NCBI RefSeq assembly: GCF_000300005.1 | Contig: NC_018691.1 | Location: 1 to 64,000 of the forward strand | Direction: 5' to 3' | Source of the DNA: Alloalcanivorax dieselolei B5 | Lineage (GTDB): Bacteria; Pseudomonadota; Gammaproteobacteria; Pseudomonadales; Alcanivoracaceae | Length of the DNA: 64,000 nt | In this document: positions 1-10,534 of the stretch, in pieces | How positions within the stretch are numbered: the first letter of the stretch is position 1 | Layout: each line of letters starts with the position of its first letter | Notes under the pieces: model-generated | What the model was told of the DNA's origin: nothing | The model's input: the letters and a program-made list of their open reading frames with translations, nothing else | Database searches by the model: none | Program-made: the position numbers and the translations under genes

Positions 1-29
1 AAAGATAGACGAAAAAAGACCGGCTGTGC

Positions 30-38
30 TGTGGATAG
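30..38 (-). promoter_or_regulatory. DnaA-box-like 9-mer upstream of dnaA
   Basis: The plus strand reads TGTGGATAG, the reverse complement of CTATCCACA, which differs from the DnaA box TTATCCACA at one base. It lies about 60 bases before the chosen dnaA start, where an autoregulatory box or the edge of oriC would be expected. The dnaA-dnaN gap is only 38 bases, so the origin itself probably lies upstream, outside this window. One near-consensus box is weak evidence. Confidence 0.35.
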
Positions 39-99
39 TTACGCGCTCAGAGGTATAGAATGGCCCGTTCAAATTCACGGTTTCTGGCAAGGCGGGGAT

Positions 100-1497
100 G
101 TGTCCAAAACGCTTTGGAATCGCTGTTTGACGCGACTCGAGGACGAGTTGCCGTCACAGCAGTTCAATATGTGGATTCGCCCTTTGCAGGTGTCGGTATC
201 CGCCGATGGCGCGGAGATGACGCTATTCGCGCCTAATCGTTTCGTGGTGGACTGGGTGCGTGACAAGTATATGGAGCGTATCGGCGAGGTCATGGGGGAG
301 ATGGAGCAAGGCCCCCTGCCCCAGTTGCGTCTGGAGGTTGGCAGCTCCCGGGTAACCGAGATTATCCCCAAACGTCAGGCGCCGGAGCCTCGCCCGACGA
401 CAGCCCAGACGGCGGAAACGCGTCCGGCGCCGCCGCCGGCTCCTCCCTCCGATGTGGGGTTGGCGGCCAAGCACCGAAGTAACCTCAATACCGGCTTTAC
501 TTTCCCGACCTTCGTTGAGGGCAAGTCCAATCGCATGGCCTGTGCCGCCGCCCAGCAGGTGGCGGAGAACCCGGCCAGCCATGGCTATAACCCATTGCTG
601 CTTTACGGTGGCGTGGGGCTGGGCAAGACGCACTTGATGCATGCGGTGGGAAACGAGTTATTACGGCGTAATCCCAACGCCAAGGTGGTTTACCTGCATT
701 CCGAGCGCTTCGTTGCGGATATGATTTCCGCGTTGCGGAATAAGACCATCAACGAGTTCAAGCGGTTCTACCGATCCGTGGATGCGCTCTTGATCGATGA
801 TATTCAGTTTTTTGCTGGGAAGGAGCAGTCCCAGGAAGAGTTCTTCCATACCTTCAACGCTCTGTTGGAGAATGGGCAGCAGATTATTCTGACTTGCGAT
901 AAATTTCCCAAGGAAGTGGATGGCCTGGAAGAACGCCTCAAGAGCCGGTTCGGCTGGGGATTGTCACAGCCCCTGGAGCCGCCGGAGTTGGAAACCCGGG
1001 TGGCGATCTTGAAGAAGAAGGCGGAAGAAGCCCGTATCGAGCTACCTAACGACGCGGCCTTCTTTATCGCCCAGCGCATTCGTTCCAATGTGCGGGAACT
1101 GGAAGGGGCCCTGCGCCGGGTTATTGCCCATGTGCGGTTTACCGGGGCGCAGATTGATATCGGTTTGATCAAGGAAGCCTTGAAGGATCTGATTGCGCTG
1201 CAGGCGCGGCAGATCAGTATCGATAACATTCAGCGCACCGTGGCGGAGTATTACAAGATCAAGATTCCGGATCTGCACTCGCCACGCCGCACCCGCTCGG
1301 TGGCGCGGCCAAGGCAGGTCGCCATGGCGTTGTCGAAGGAATTGACCAGCCACAGTTTGCCGGAGATTGGCGCCAGTTTTGGCGGGCGTGATCACACCAC
1401 GGTGTTGCATGCTTGTCGAAAAGTGAATGAACTTCGGGAAACTAGCCCCGAAATTGAGGAAGATTACCAAAATTTGCTGAGAACTCTCACGTCTTGA
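100..1497 (+). CDS. dnaA: Chromosomal replication initiator DnaA
   Basis: ATP-dependent initiator that binds DnaA boxes, melts oriC and loads the helicase. The start is GTG at 100 because it gives the usual N-terminus [16 protein letters not shown] and follows a GGCGGGG ribosome site; an upstream in-frame GTG at 31 would add 23 atypical residues. The 465 aa comprise domain I (about 1-85), a Pro-rich linker, the AAA+ domain with Walker [10 protein letters not shown] (about 170) and Walker B LLIDDIQ (about 230), and the DNA-binding domain with the signature [11 protein letters not shown] (about 427). It heads the dnaA-dnaN-recF-gyrB block. All key motifs are intact. Confidence 0.98.
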   Translation: MSKTLWNRCLTRLEDELPSQQFNMWIRPLQVSVSADGAEMTLFAPNRFVVDWVRDKYMERIGEVMGEMEQGPLPQLRLEVGSSRVTEIIPKRQAPEPRPTTAQTAETRPAPPPAPPSDVGLAAKHRSNLNTGFTFPTFVEGKSNRMACAAAQQVAENPASHGYNPLLLYGGVGLGKTHLMHAVGNELLRRNPNAKVVYLHSERFVADMISALRNKTINEFKRFYRSVDALLIDDIQFFAGKEQSQEEFFHTFNALLENGQQIILTCDKFPKEVDGLEERLKSRFGWGLSQPLEPPELETRVAILKKKAEEARIELPNDAAFFIAQRIRSNVRELEGALRRVIAHVRFTGAQIDIGLIKEALKDLIALQARQISIDNIQRTVAEYYKIKIPDLHSPRRTRSVARPRQVAMALSKELTSHSLPEIGASFGGRDHTTVLHACRKVNELRETSPEIEEDYQNLLRTLTS

Positions 1498-1535
1498 CGG
1501 CGCTGGGGTCGGCTCATCGATGACGGGAAAGGGAC

Positions 1536-2636
1536 ATGAAATTTTCGATCAACCGTGAACAGGTGCTTAAGCCGCTGCAGCAGGTAGCGGCGGTAGTTGA
1601 GAAGCGGCAGACGCTGCCCGTGCTCTCCAATGTGCTGGTGGAAGTCAGCGATGGCTGGCTGGCACTGACGGGCACCGACCTGGAATTGGAGCTGGTGGCT
1701 CGCCTGCCGCTGGAGGGGGAAAACCAGAGCGGTGAGACTACGGTCCCTGCTCGCAAGTTGGTTGATATTGTCAAAAGTTTACCGGCGGAAGCGGAGATCC
1801 GTTTTGAGGTGGATGGCGAGCGAATGCTGGTGAAATCCGGCCGCAGCCGATTTTCTCTGTCTACTTTGCCGGCATCCGAGTTTCCCAGCCAGGAAGAGGA
1901 TAAGGCCGCGTCTGGATTTGACATCGCGCCGGGTGTTTTGCGCGGCTTAATTGATCGCACTGCCTTTTCCATGGCGCAGCAGGATGTGCGTTATTACCTG
2001 AACGGTATGTTGTTCGAACTGCGCCCCGGAGCATTACGCGCGGTGGCCACCGACGGCCACCGTCTGGCTTTGTGCGATGCGGAGCTGGAAGGCCCGGATC
2101 AGGAAGCCTCAGTGATTCTTCCGCGTAAAGGGGTTATGGAGTTGTCTCGTATTCTGGCGGACGCTGGTGAGATGGTGCGTCTGACCCTGGGCCGCAATCA
2201 TGTTCGCATCGTCGCTGGTGCTATCACTTTTACCTCCAAGTTGGTGGACGGCAAGTTCCCTGAGTACGAGCGGGTCATCCCGAAAGACGGTCAGCGCCGG
2301 ATTCTTGCGGATCGCGAGACTCTGCGGCAGGCCATGGCCCGTGTGGCGATTCTCTCCAATGAAAAATATCGGGGGGTTCGGGTGCAGTTGTCCGAGGGTA
2401 GCTTGAGAGTGGTGGCGAACAACCCGGAGCAGGAGGAAGCGGAAGAGGAAGTGTCCGTTGACTTCAACGGCTCTCCGCTGGAGATCGGTTTCAATGTCAG
2501 CTATCTGCTGGATGTGTTGGCCACACTGAATGGCCCTCAGGCGGATCTGGAGTTAGGGGACAGTAACAGCAGTGCCCTGATCACCGACCCGGAAGACAAA
2601 GCGGCGATTTACGTCGTTATGCCGATGCGCCTCTGA
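1536..2636 (+). CDS. dnaN: DNA polymerase III sliding clamp, beta subunit
   Basis: Ring-shaped processivity clamp that tethers DNA polymerase III and also docks Hda, MutS and translesion polymerases. The 366 aa match the gammaproteobacterial length and begin with the typical MKFSINREQVLKPLQQV. The C-terminal YVVMPMRL is the conserved end that lines the partner-binding pocket. The start is supported by an AAGGGA ribosome site. It lies 38 bases after dnaA in the same direction and is probably co-transcribed with it. A GC-rich hairpin follows before recF. Confidence 0.98.
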   Translation: MKFSINREQVLKPLQQVAAVVEKRQTLPVLSNVLVEVSDGWLALTGTDLELELVARLPLEGENQSGETTVPARKLVDIVKSLPAEAEIRFEVDGERMLVKSGRSRFSLSTLPASEFPSQEEDKAASGFDIAPGVLRGLIDRTAFSMAQQDVRYYLNGMLFELRPGALRAVATDGHRLALCDAELEGPDQEASVILPRKGVMELSRILADAGEMVRLTLGRNHVRIVAGAITFTSKLVDGKFPEYERVIPKDGQRRILADRETLRQAMARVAILSNEKYRGVRVQLSEGSLRVVANNPEQEEAEEEVSVDFNGSPLEIGFNVSYLLDVLATLNGPQADLELGDSNSSALITDPEDKAAIYVVMPMRL

Positions 2637-2650
2637 TCAGCGGCGGTCCC

Positions 2651-2676
2651 AGGGCCTCGAGCACTTCCGAGGCCCT
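2651..2676 (+). terminator. GC-rich hairpin between dnaN and recF
   Basis: AGGGCCTCG (2651-2659) and CGAGGCCCT (2668-2676) form a perfect 9-bp stem with an 8-base loop. No T-tract follows, so it may be an attenuator or an mRNA-processing/stabilising stem rather than a full terminator. It sits in the 57-base dnaN-recF gap, where recF also lacks a clear ribosome site, and could help lower recF expression. Confidence 0.45.
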
Positions 2677-2693
2677 TACCCTCCTCCCTCCTT

Positions 2694-3797
2694 ATGCTCA
2701 CCGAACTCCGTCTCTCAGACTTCCGGAATTACCATCAGGCGGATTTTTCCCCCTCTTCGGGGTTGAATCTCATTTTCGGCGCCAATGGCAGCGGCAAGAC
2801 CAGCTTGTTGGAGGCCATCTACTTTATTGGTAGTGGCGGGCGGTCTTTTCGAGGGGGGCGGCTGTCTCGCCTGGTTCGAGATGGCGCGTCCTCCGCCACC
2901 TTGTTTGCCGTGGTTGATCAGCCATCCGGAAAGCAGGACAGGCTGGGGGTGAGAAGAGCCTTATCCGGCATAGAGTCATTAAAGCTCAATGGCCAGACTC
3001 CCTCGGCATTGAGTGATGTGGCCACCCTTCTCCCTGTATTGGCGTTGCACCCGCAGTCCGTGGATTTGATATTTGGTGCTTCTTCTGTACGTCGACGATT
3101 CCTGGATTGGGGAATGTTCCACGTGGAACATTCTTTTTTGGCGGCTTGGAAGGAAGCCAACTCCCTACTCAAGCAGCGAAATGCGCTGCTTCGTGCAGGG
3201 AAAGCATCACAAAAGGAGCTGCGTTATTGGGACCAGAAACTGGCGGCTAGTTCTGCTACTATTGAAGGGTTGCGTAGACCGTATCTGGCTCGCTTGAAAA
3301 CAGAATGGCGAAAGATCCTGGAGATGCTGTCTCCTGATCTGAAAGTTAATCTGGAACTGCATAACGGTTTGCGCCCTGGTGAAGACTATCTCCAGGCGCT
3401 GATTCGAACCGAGGAAGAGGACCGACGTCGAGGTTTCACACACGCGGGCTTCCATCGGGCGGATGTCAGAATCACGAAAGATGGTGTGGTGGCCCGGGAT
3501 CGTGTCTCCCGTGGGCAAGCAAAGATTTTGTCTTATGCCCTGGTGCTCTCTCAGCTCCCCATGATCTCGGAAGCAAACAAGGTCTGTACTCTCCTTGTGG
3601 ATGATCTGGGCTCTGAGCTGGATCAGACTCATCGGGATACCCTGTTGCGCTTTCTGACCATGGGGAACCATCAGACATTGATCACGGCGGTGGACGCGGA
3701 CCATTTGGGACGTGCCACCGTTGAAAACAGCGGTGCTGCCGCCCGAATGTTCCACGTGGAACATGGACGGATTCAGCGGATATCGAACGACTCGTAA
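2694..3797 (+). CDS. recF: DNA replication and repair protein RecF
   Basis: SMC-like ATPase that with RecO and RecR loads RecA on gapped DNA. The 367 aa contain Walker A GANGSGKTS (about 29-37), an ABC-type signature region near VSRGQAKIL and Walker B LLVDDLGSEL. ATG 2694 gives the standard MLTELRLSDFRNYH start, although only pyrimidine-rich sequence precedes it and no ribosome site is visible. The gene carries two parS sites. Each is read in the same frame as MFHVEH (residues 141-146 and 352-357), the second only ten residues before the C-terminus. gyrB starts 9 bases downstream. Confidence 0.97.
   Translation: MLTELRLSDFRNYHQADFSPSSGLNLIFGANGSGKTSLLEAIYFIGSGGRSFRGGRLSRLVRDGASSATLFAVVDQPSGKQDRLGVRRALSGIESLKLNGQTPSALSDVATLLPVLALHPQSVDLIFGASSVRRRFLDWGMFHVEHSFLAAWKEANSLLKQRNALLRAGKASQKELRYWDQKLAASSATIEGLRRPYLARLKTEWRKILEMLSPDLKVNLELHNGLRPGEDYLQALIRTEEEDRRRGFTHAGFHRADVRITKDGVVARDRVSRGQAKILSYALVLSQLPMISEANKVCTLLVDDLGSELDQTHRDTLLRFLTMGNHQTLITAVDADHLGRATVENSGAAARMFHVEHGRIQRISNDS
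3115..3130. other. parS: parS centromere-like site 1 inside recF
   Basis: TGTTCCACGTGGAACA is a perfect 16-bp palindrome differing only at the symmetric fifth and twelfth positions from the classic chromosomal parS TGTTTCACGTGAAACA; the CC/GG variant is typical of pseudomonads. The palindrome extends to 22 bp (3112-3133). Origin proximity (about 3 kb from dnaA) is where ParB loading sites cluster. parAB is not in the window. That ParB binds here is inferred from the match. Confidence 0.9.
3748..3763. other. parS: parS centromere-like site 2 at the 3' end of recF
   Basis: A second exact copy of TGTTCCACGTGGAACA, 633 bases after the first and 35 bases before the end of recF. The palindrome extends by one base pair on each side (3747-3764). 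As in copy 1 it is translated as MFHVEH, so both copies keep the same phase relative to the recF frame. Two identical 16-mers this close are very unlikely by chance. Confidence 0.9.
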
Positions 3798-6221
<2,424 letters not shown>

Positions 6222-6266
6222 CCGGCCGGCGGGGCGTACTGCCCTGCTTCCGCGGGTACCAACGAA

Positions 6267-6289
6267 AAGGGCTCCCAATGGGAGCCCTT
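6267..6289. terminator. Bidirectional terminator between gyrB and the H-NS-like gene
   Basis: AAGGGCTCCC (6267-6276) and GGGAGCCCTT (6280-6289) form a 10-bp stem with a 3-base loop between two convergent genes. On the minus strand the stem runs into CCCTTTTCG, giving a short U-tract, so it should work best for the H-NS-like gene whose stop is 31 bases before it. It may also act on gyrB. Confidence 0.8.
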
Positions 6290-6320
6290 GCCGTATCAGA
6301 AGGTGCCTGCTGGTGAAAAA

Positions 6321-6683
6321 TCAGACCTCGTAGTCTTCCAGCTTGCCGCCTTTTTCCAACGCCTCTCGCAGCCATACAGGGCGCTTACCGCGGCCGGTCC
6401 AGGTCTGAGAACTGTCCGCCGGATTACGGTATTTGATCTTGGCCGGCTTACGGACGGCCGCCTTGGTTTTCTTGCGAGTGGCTTTGCGAGCAACCTTCTT
6501 ACGACCGGTGGTTTTCTCGTCAAGAAGATCTTCAACGGAAACGCCCAAATCCTTGGCGATCTTCTCGATTTCCGCCTGAGCGTTTTTCACCGCTTCCCGG
6601 CGTTTCTTTTCCAGTTTTCTTTCCGCCTGCTTGATCAGCTTTTCCAATTCAGCGACGGAAAGGTCGTCAATATTAATAGTCAT
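6321..6683 (-). CDS. H-NS-family nucleoid protein
   Basis: Predicted DNA-binding nucleoid protein. The N-terminal two thirds is a charged helical region (VAELEKLIKQAERKLEKKRRE) fit for coiled-coil oligomerisation, followed by a Lys/Arg-rich linker. The C-terminus has the H-NS/HvrA-type motif YRNPADSSQTWTGRGKRPVWL (first 20 shown as YRNPADSSQ and TWTGRGKRPVWL). ATG 6683 (MTINIDDLSV) is chosen because AAGGA lies 9 bases upstream, giving 120 aa; a TTG 24 bases further up is less likely. It is monocistronic, with a terminator downstream. Members of this family silence AT-rich or foreign DNA, or regulate metabolism; the targets here are unknown. Confidence 0.85.
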   Translation of the reverse strand: MTINIDDLSVAELEKLIKQAERKLEKKRREAVKNAQAEIEKIAKDLGVSVEDLLDEKTTGRKKVARKATRKKTKAAVRKPAKIKYRNPADSSQTWTGRGKRPVWLREALEKGGKLEDYEV

Positions 6684-6750
6684 TCTTGGCATTCCTTCTT
6701 GGTTCAATCAGCTCAGCCAGGACTTTAAATACTCTACAATTGAAACGCAA

Positions 6751-7512
6751 TTAATCGTTATCCATTTTGTCCAATTCCCCGGGGTAATTCGTCACAATCC
6801 AGTGTTTTACCTCCCGGGTAACGGTTTTAGCGTCTTTATTGCGGGTATCCATCGGCGGACTCACCCGCAGGGTAATAGTACCGGGTAATCGCAGCCAGGA
6901 GCGGGCTGGCCAGCAGTCGCCGCTATTATGGCTGATCGCGATCACCGGAAAACCGGAGCGGCTGGCCAGCAGCGCACCGCCACTGTTGAAGTGTCCAATA
7001 CTTCCCGGCGGCTGCCGTGACCCCTCGGGATAAATAACCACCGGTATATTGGAGCGTAGACGGTCCTCTCCTTGTTGCACGACTGCTTTCAGAGCCGCCC
7101 TGCCCTTTCCTCGATCTATTTTGATGGGTTTTAGCAATGCCAGAGCCCAACCAAAAAAGGGAAGCCACAACAGTTCTCTTTTCAGTACCGTGGCCTGGGG
7201 TCCGACCAATAGTTGCAGATAAAACGTTTCCCAGCTGCTCTGGTGGTTGCTGATAATCACCGCGGCCTGGCCTTGCAGGTGTTCCCGTCCCTCTACCTTG
7301 AAGCGTACGCCATTGAGCCGCTGCAGTAGCCACATGGCGAATCGGGTCCAGAGGTTAACCAGGAGATGTCTTTTCTTGAACGACAGAAATGGGCCGATCA
7401 ATACACAGATAACGCTGTGAATAATACCGGCGAGGTTATAGAGCAGGAAAAACAACAAGCTGCGTACCCGGATATTCCAGGTCACCCGGGCGTCACGCGG
7501 AAATCCGCTCAT
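6751..7512 (-). CDS. 1-acyl-glycerol-3-phosphate acyltransferase, PlsC family
   Basis: Membrane-bound acyltransferase that probably converts lysophosphatidate to phosphatidate. The 253 aa have a hydrophobic N-terminal segment (about 18-44), the catalytic block ISNHQSSWETF with His90 and Glu95 (HX4E) and the acceptor block YPEGSR (about 161-166). Glu in place of the usual Asp matches, as far as I recall, the Pseudomonas protein at the same locus (PA0005), so it should not be read as loss of function. The ATG overlaps the gmhB stop by 4 bases (ATGA), so the two genes are translationally coupled. Confidence 0.9.
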   Translation of the reverse strand: MSGFPRDARVTWNIRVRSLLFFLLYNLAGIIHSVICVLIGPFLSFKKRHLLVNLWTRFAMWLLQRLNGVRFKVEGREHLQGQAAVIISNHQSSWETFYLQLLVGPQATVLKRELLWLPFFGWALALLKPIKIDRGKGRAALKAVVQQGEDRLRSNIPVVIYPEGSRQPPGSIGHFNSGGALLASRSGFPVIAISHNSGDCWPARSWLRLPGTITLRVSPPMDTRNKDAKTVTREVKHWIVTNYPGELDKMDND

Positions 7513-8060
7513 TCGTGGTCCTTGAGAAAATGGTCGACGAAGCGGGCCAGGGAGTCGTACACCTCCACCGTGCCCAGTTCGGGGGGCAGGCCTGTTGCCT
7601 GAGTGCTCCGACCCTTTCCGGTGAGCACCAGGACTGGCCGGCAGCCACGGGTCACTCCGGCCTGCAGGTCCCTAAGGCTATCACCGACCAGGGGCACTGA
7701 GGTGACATCGCCATAATCGGCAACAATTTGATCGATCAGCCCGGGGAGCGGCTTACGGCAATCGCAACCGTCGTCGGGACCATGGGGACAAAAGTAGATG
7801 CCATTCAAATGGGCGCCGAGACCGGCCAGATGGGCGGCCATGCGTTGGTGGATGGCCTCCAGAGTGGCCAAATCGTAATAGCCTCGCGCTACGCCGGATT
7901 GGTTGGTGGCGACCACCACCCGATAGCCGGCGCGATTCAGACGAGCAATGGCCTCGGCGCTGCCGGCGATCGGAATCCATTCCCCAGGAGTCTTGATGTA
8001 GGCGTCGGAATCTTCATTGATAACGCCATCCCGGTCGAGAATGATCAGCTTGTTGGTCAT
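7509..8060 (-). CDS. gmhB: D-glycero-beta-D-manno-heptose 1,7-bisphosphate 7-phosphatase
   Basis: HAD-superfamily phosphatase of ADP-heptose synthesis for the LPS inner core. The 183 aa show the nucleophile motif DRDGVIN (Asp9, Asp11), the threonine motif VATNQSG, the GmhB-type zinc loop with Cys91, His93, Cys99 and Cys101 (CPHGPDDGCDC), and the final motif GDSLRDLQAG. It is the first gene of a two-gene operon with the acyltransferase, so both products serve envelope lipid synthesis. In Pseudomonas the next genes are close to glyS and glyQ; here about 7 kb intervene. Confidence 0.95.
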   Translation of the reverse strand: MTNKLIILDRDGVINEDSDAYIKTPGEWIPIAGSAEAIARLNRAGYRVVVATNQSGVARGYYDLATLEAIHQRMAAHLAGLGAHLNGIYFCPHGPDDGCDCRKPLPGLIDQIVADYGDVTSVPLVGDSLRDLQAGVTRGCRPVLVLTGKGRSTQATGLPPELGTVEVYDSLARFVDHFLKDHE

Positions 8061-8130
8061 TGGGACCTACCCGTAAAAGGGCCCCAGTGTAGAAAGCTCC
8101 CGGCGCAGCGACAAGGCATATGGGGGAGGA

Positions 8131-8898
8131 TTACTCCGCGGCCAGGCCCAGCATGTCCGCCAGGCTCTGGTCGGTGCTTTCTTCAACCAGATGAATATGG
8201 TGTTCCAGGTCGATGAGGTGCCGCTTCATTTCCTTTTGTGCGGCGCGGACATTGCCCTGTTCCAGGTAATCCACCACCCGGACATGTTCCTCATGTTCGC
8301 AGGTGGCGTTGCCTGGCGGCTGAAATAACGCCACCACCAATGAACAACGGGAAATGATTTCCGACAGATAGCGATAGAGGATCGGATTGCCGGACAGTTC
8401 TCCCAGGCGCAGATGGAAGGCGCTGGCAAGACCTGCCCATTGCGTCTGGGCATAACGGTGCATGGCCTTGTGCTCTTCACGCAGCTGTCGCCGCAGAGAG
8501 GCGTAGTTGGCACGGGTTGCGCGCTCGGCCACCAACGGCAGTATCGAGGCTTCCAGGGCACGGCGGGCCTCGAACAGCTGGCCCACTTCCTCCGGTGACG
8601 GCATGGCGACAATAGCGCCACGATTGGGGCGAAGCTGTACCACGTGGTCGTGGGCCAGTCTTTGCAGCACCTTCTGCACCAGTGATCGGCCGACACCGAA
8701 TAATTCGCACAAGGCCAGTTCCGGCAACTTGGTGCCGGGTTTCAATCTCTGCCCCATGACACTGGCGACGATGGCGTCATAGATGTCCTGTTCCCTTTCC
8801 GCGGCGGAGGCCCGAGCCGATGGCTTGCGGTCACCGAGTATCGAGGGCCGTACCTTGGGACGCCCGCGGCCGTCCGATTTGGTGGCGGTTGAACTCAT
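8131..8898 (-). CDS. GntR-family regulator, FadR/FCD subfamily
   Basis: Transcription factor with an N-terminal winged helix (about 38-100; ELALCELFGVGRSLVQKVLQRL is the recognition region, with KPGTKLPE before it) and an all-helical C-terminal FCD ligand domain (about 110-235). FCD proteins usually sense small organic acids through metal-binding His and Asp residues. The 255-aa gene is last in a minus-strand operon; its ATG overlaps the hydrolase stop by 4 bases. It probably controls both arms of the divergent cluster through the palindrome at 10386-10431. The effector is unknown. Confidence 0.9.
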   Translation of the reverse strand: MSSTATKSDGRGRPKVRPSILGDRKPSARASAAEREQDIYDAIVASVMGQRLKPGTKLPELALCELFGVGRSLVQKVLQRLAHDHVVQLRPNRGAIVAMPSPEEVGQLFEARRALEASILPLVAERATRANYASLRRQLREEHKAMHRYAQTQWAGLASAFHLRLGELSGNPILYRYLSEIISRCSLVVALFQPPGNATCEHEEHVRVVDYLEQGNVRAAQKEMKRHLIDLEHHIHLVEESTDQSLADMLGLAAE

Positions 8899-9818
8899 TC
8901 CCTTTCCTGATCCCTTTCTTGGTCCGGGGGCATGATCGTGTCCATATGATCGCAGATTCGTCCCGGCGTGGTCATCCAGATCGCCTCCCGATGACGCTGT
9001 ATATGTTCCAGAGCCCGGCGTAGATGGCGCAGGCGATAGGGCTGTCCGACCAAATAAGGGTGCAGCGCGATGCCCATTACCAGTGGTTGCTGATCGGACT
9101 GCTGAAGCATTTCGTCGAACTGGTCGATGATCATTTGAGCGAACGCGCTGCCGTCCAGTTTGCGGGCGATGATCATCGGGATGTCATTAACCTCCTGCGG
9201 ATACGGCACCGCCCAAAGATGCCCGCCGTTACGGGTACGCATCGGCACGGGCTGATCATCGTGGCTCCAGTTCAAGGTGTAGCGGTAGCCGGTTTCCTTC
9301 AACAGATCCGGCGTCAGATGCGACTCTCCGATCCAGGGCGACAGCCAGCCCTTGGGGACCTGACCGGATTCTTTCTCGATGCGCTCCCGACAATGCAACA
9401 ACAGTGCCGTTTCCTGCTCTTCACTCAAGGTGCCTTGGTGATAGGCGTTACTGTGGCCGTGGGCGATGACCTCATCGCCTCGATGCTGGAAGGCCTGCAA
9501 CAGATCGGGGCAATGATCGTACAGGGTAGTGTTGGTGATCAGACCGGTGGGCATCTCGAGCTGATCGAACAGTTCCAGGCAGCGCCACGCACCCACCCGG
9601 TTTCCGTACTCACGCCAGGAGTAGTTGAGCACGTCCGGTTCGTTGAAAACCGCCCCGAGCTTGGCACCGAGCCCTTCCCCGAAAGCAAAATGCTCAACAT
9701 TGAAACCGATGTACACCGCCAGCCGTTTGCCTTCAGGCCAGTGGAAATCACGGCGTTGGGTGATGGCCGAATAAGGAAAGCGCCCATGGTGGGACAGCGG
9801 AGCGAAAGCAGAATCCAT
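8895..9818 (-). CDS. Polysaccharide deacetylase-family (CE4, PuuE-like) hydrolase
   Basis: Predicted metal-dependent hydrolase of C-N bonds. The NodB-type barrel is recognisable from GFNVEHFAFGEG, a long TGLITNTTLYDHCPDLL strand, EVIAHGHSNAYHQG (the metal-binding His region), GWLSPWIGESHLTPDLL and the closing ALHPYLVGQPYRL, which resembles PuuE allantoinase and its relatives. ATG 9818 (MDSAFAPL) gives 307 aa and starts 14 bases after the preceding gene; longer starts would overlap that gene. There is no signal peptide, so it is cytoplasmic. Next to an ABC importer, hydrolysis of an imported amide or ureide is likely; the substrate is not known. Confidence 0.85.
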   Translation of the reverse strand: MDSAFAPLSHHGRFPYSAITQRRDFHWPEGKRLAVYIGFNVEHFAFGEGLGAKLGAVFNEPDVLNYSWREYGNRVGAWRCLELFDQLEMPTGLITNTTLYDHCPDLLQAFQHRGDEVIAHGHSNAYHQGTLSEEQETALLLHCRERIEKESGQVPKGWLSPWIGESHLTPDLLKETGYRYTLNWSHDDQPVPMRTRNGGHLWAVPYPQEVNDIPMIIARKLDGSAFAQMIIDQFDEMLQQSDQQPLVMGIALHPYLVGQPYRLRHLRRALEHIQRHREAIWMTTPGRICDHMDTIMPPDQERDQERE

Positions 9819-9832
9819 GGTGGTGTCCCGTT

Positions 9833-10276
9833 TCAAAGTTCCGCCAGTCCAGCACGTACCAGCAGCCATTCGGCGCTGTCGTTCCAGACATCCATCTCGG
9901 TAATCAGTCCATCGCGAATCACATACCGGTCCACGTAGCGATTGTTTTCGAACGGAGTGCCATCCGGCCATTCCCCATAAAGCGTGCCCCGGTTGTAAAC
10001 CACGGCGTACTGTAACGTTCCGCCGCTCACCACCTCGGTGGCTTCAAAGCGTTTCTTTACCCAGACATAACGCCCTTTATTGAAGGCGGTGGTGTCCATC
10101 GGATCCGTCATCGGGCGGTTGCCGGTGAAGCGAATGCTCAGTTCCGGGGAAACGAAGCGGCGGGCGCTGTCCGGATCCGGTTTCATCAGGATAATCAGGT
10201 AGGCGTCCACGAGCCCGGCGGGATCGGAAAGATCAAGATGCTGAATCTCTTTGTCCCAGTTTGGTGCGTCGGTCAT
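9833..10276 (-). CDS. NTF2/SnoaL-like protein
   Basis: Small alpha+beta-barrel protein of the nuclear transport factor 2/SnoaL superfamily. It is recognised from the pattern of an N-terminal helical part (DPAGLVDAYLIILMKPDPDS), central strands and a C-terminal strand set ending in YVIRDGLITEMDVWNDSAEW. ATG 10276 (MTDAPNWDKE) gives 147 aa and follows a strong GAGGGAG site. It is the first gene of the minus-strand arm with the CE4 hydrolase and GntR gene. Such proteins can be isomerases, dehydratases or hydrolases, or simply bind a ligand; the function here is unknown. Confidence 0.75.
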   Translation of the reverse strand: MTDAPNWDKEIQHLDLSDPAGLVDAYLIILMKPDPDSARRFVSPELSIRFTGNRPMTDPMDTTAFNKGRYVWVKKRFEATEVVSGGTLQYAVVYNRGTLYGEWPDGTPFENNRYVDRYVIRDGLITEMDVWNDSAEWLLVRAGLAEL

Positions 10277-10385
10277 GTTTTCTCCCTCTTTTTGCGCAGG
10301 CATGGCCTGGGTCCAGCGGTGATTCGGTGGCTTGAATGACACGATGTCGGCCATTTCAGGCTTCATGGATCGTCGCCATTCTTCC

Positions 10386-10431
10386 TTATTTTTTGTCGTC
10401 AATTAACGACTTAGATGACGACAAAAAATAA
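10386..10431. promoter_or_regulatory. Long inverted repeat, candidate GntR operator
   Basis: TTATTTTTTGTCGTCA (10386-10401) and TGACGACAAAAAATAA (10416-10431) are exact 16-base inverted arms separated by 14 bases. A third half-site, ACGAC (10406-10410), lies in the spacer and pairs with GTCGT of the left arm. The element lies in the divergent region between the hydrolase arm and the ABC transporter arm, about 110 bases from either start, and is AT-rich against a GC-rich background. The nearby FCD regulator is the obvious candidate binder. Confidence 0.7.
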
Positions 10432-10534
10432 AGCAATATGCATGCCCAACCTGAGCGTCGAACAAAATGGCATGCCCTTTGCGTTGTTATCGGTGTCGGG
10501 CGGAACCGCCCAAACTCAGCAAAAGGGGGAAGCC

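Noticed and set aside
31-99. N-terminal extension of DnaA from GTG 31
   Set aside because: The 23 extra residues do not resemble DnaA N-termini and GTG 100 has a better ribosome site and the conserved start.
7225-7243. Possible inactive acyltransferase because HX4D reads HX4E
   Set aside because: Glu at this place occurs in related PlsC proteins of Pseudomonas at the same locus and in LpxL-type enzymes, so it does not show loss of function.
10377-10432. Two divergent frames that both start MTTKNK
   Set aside because: The shared start is an artefact of the 46-bp palindrome. The true starts at 10276 and 10535 have strong ribosome sites and, for the binding protein, a proper signal peptide.
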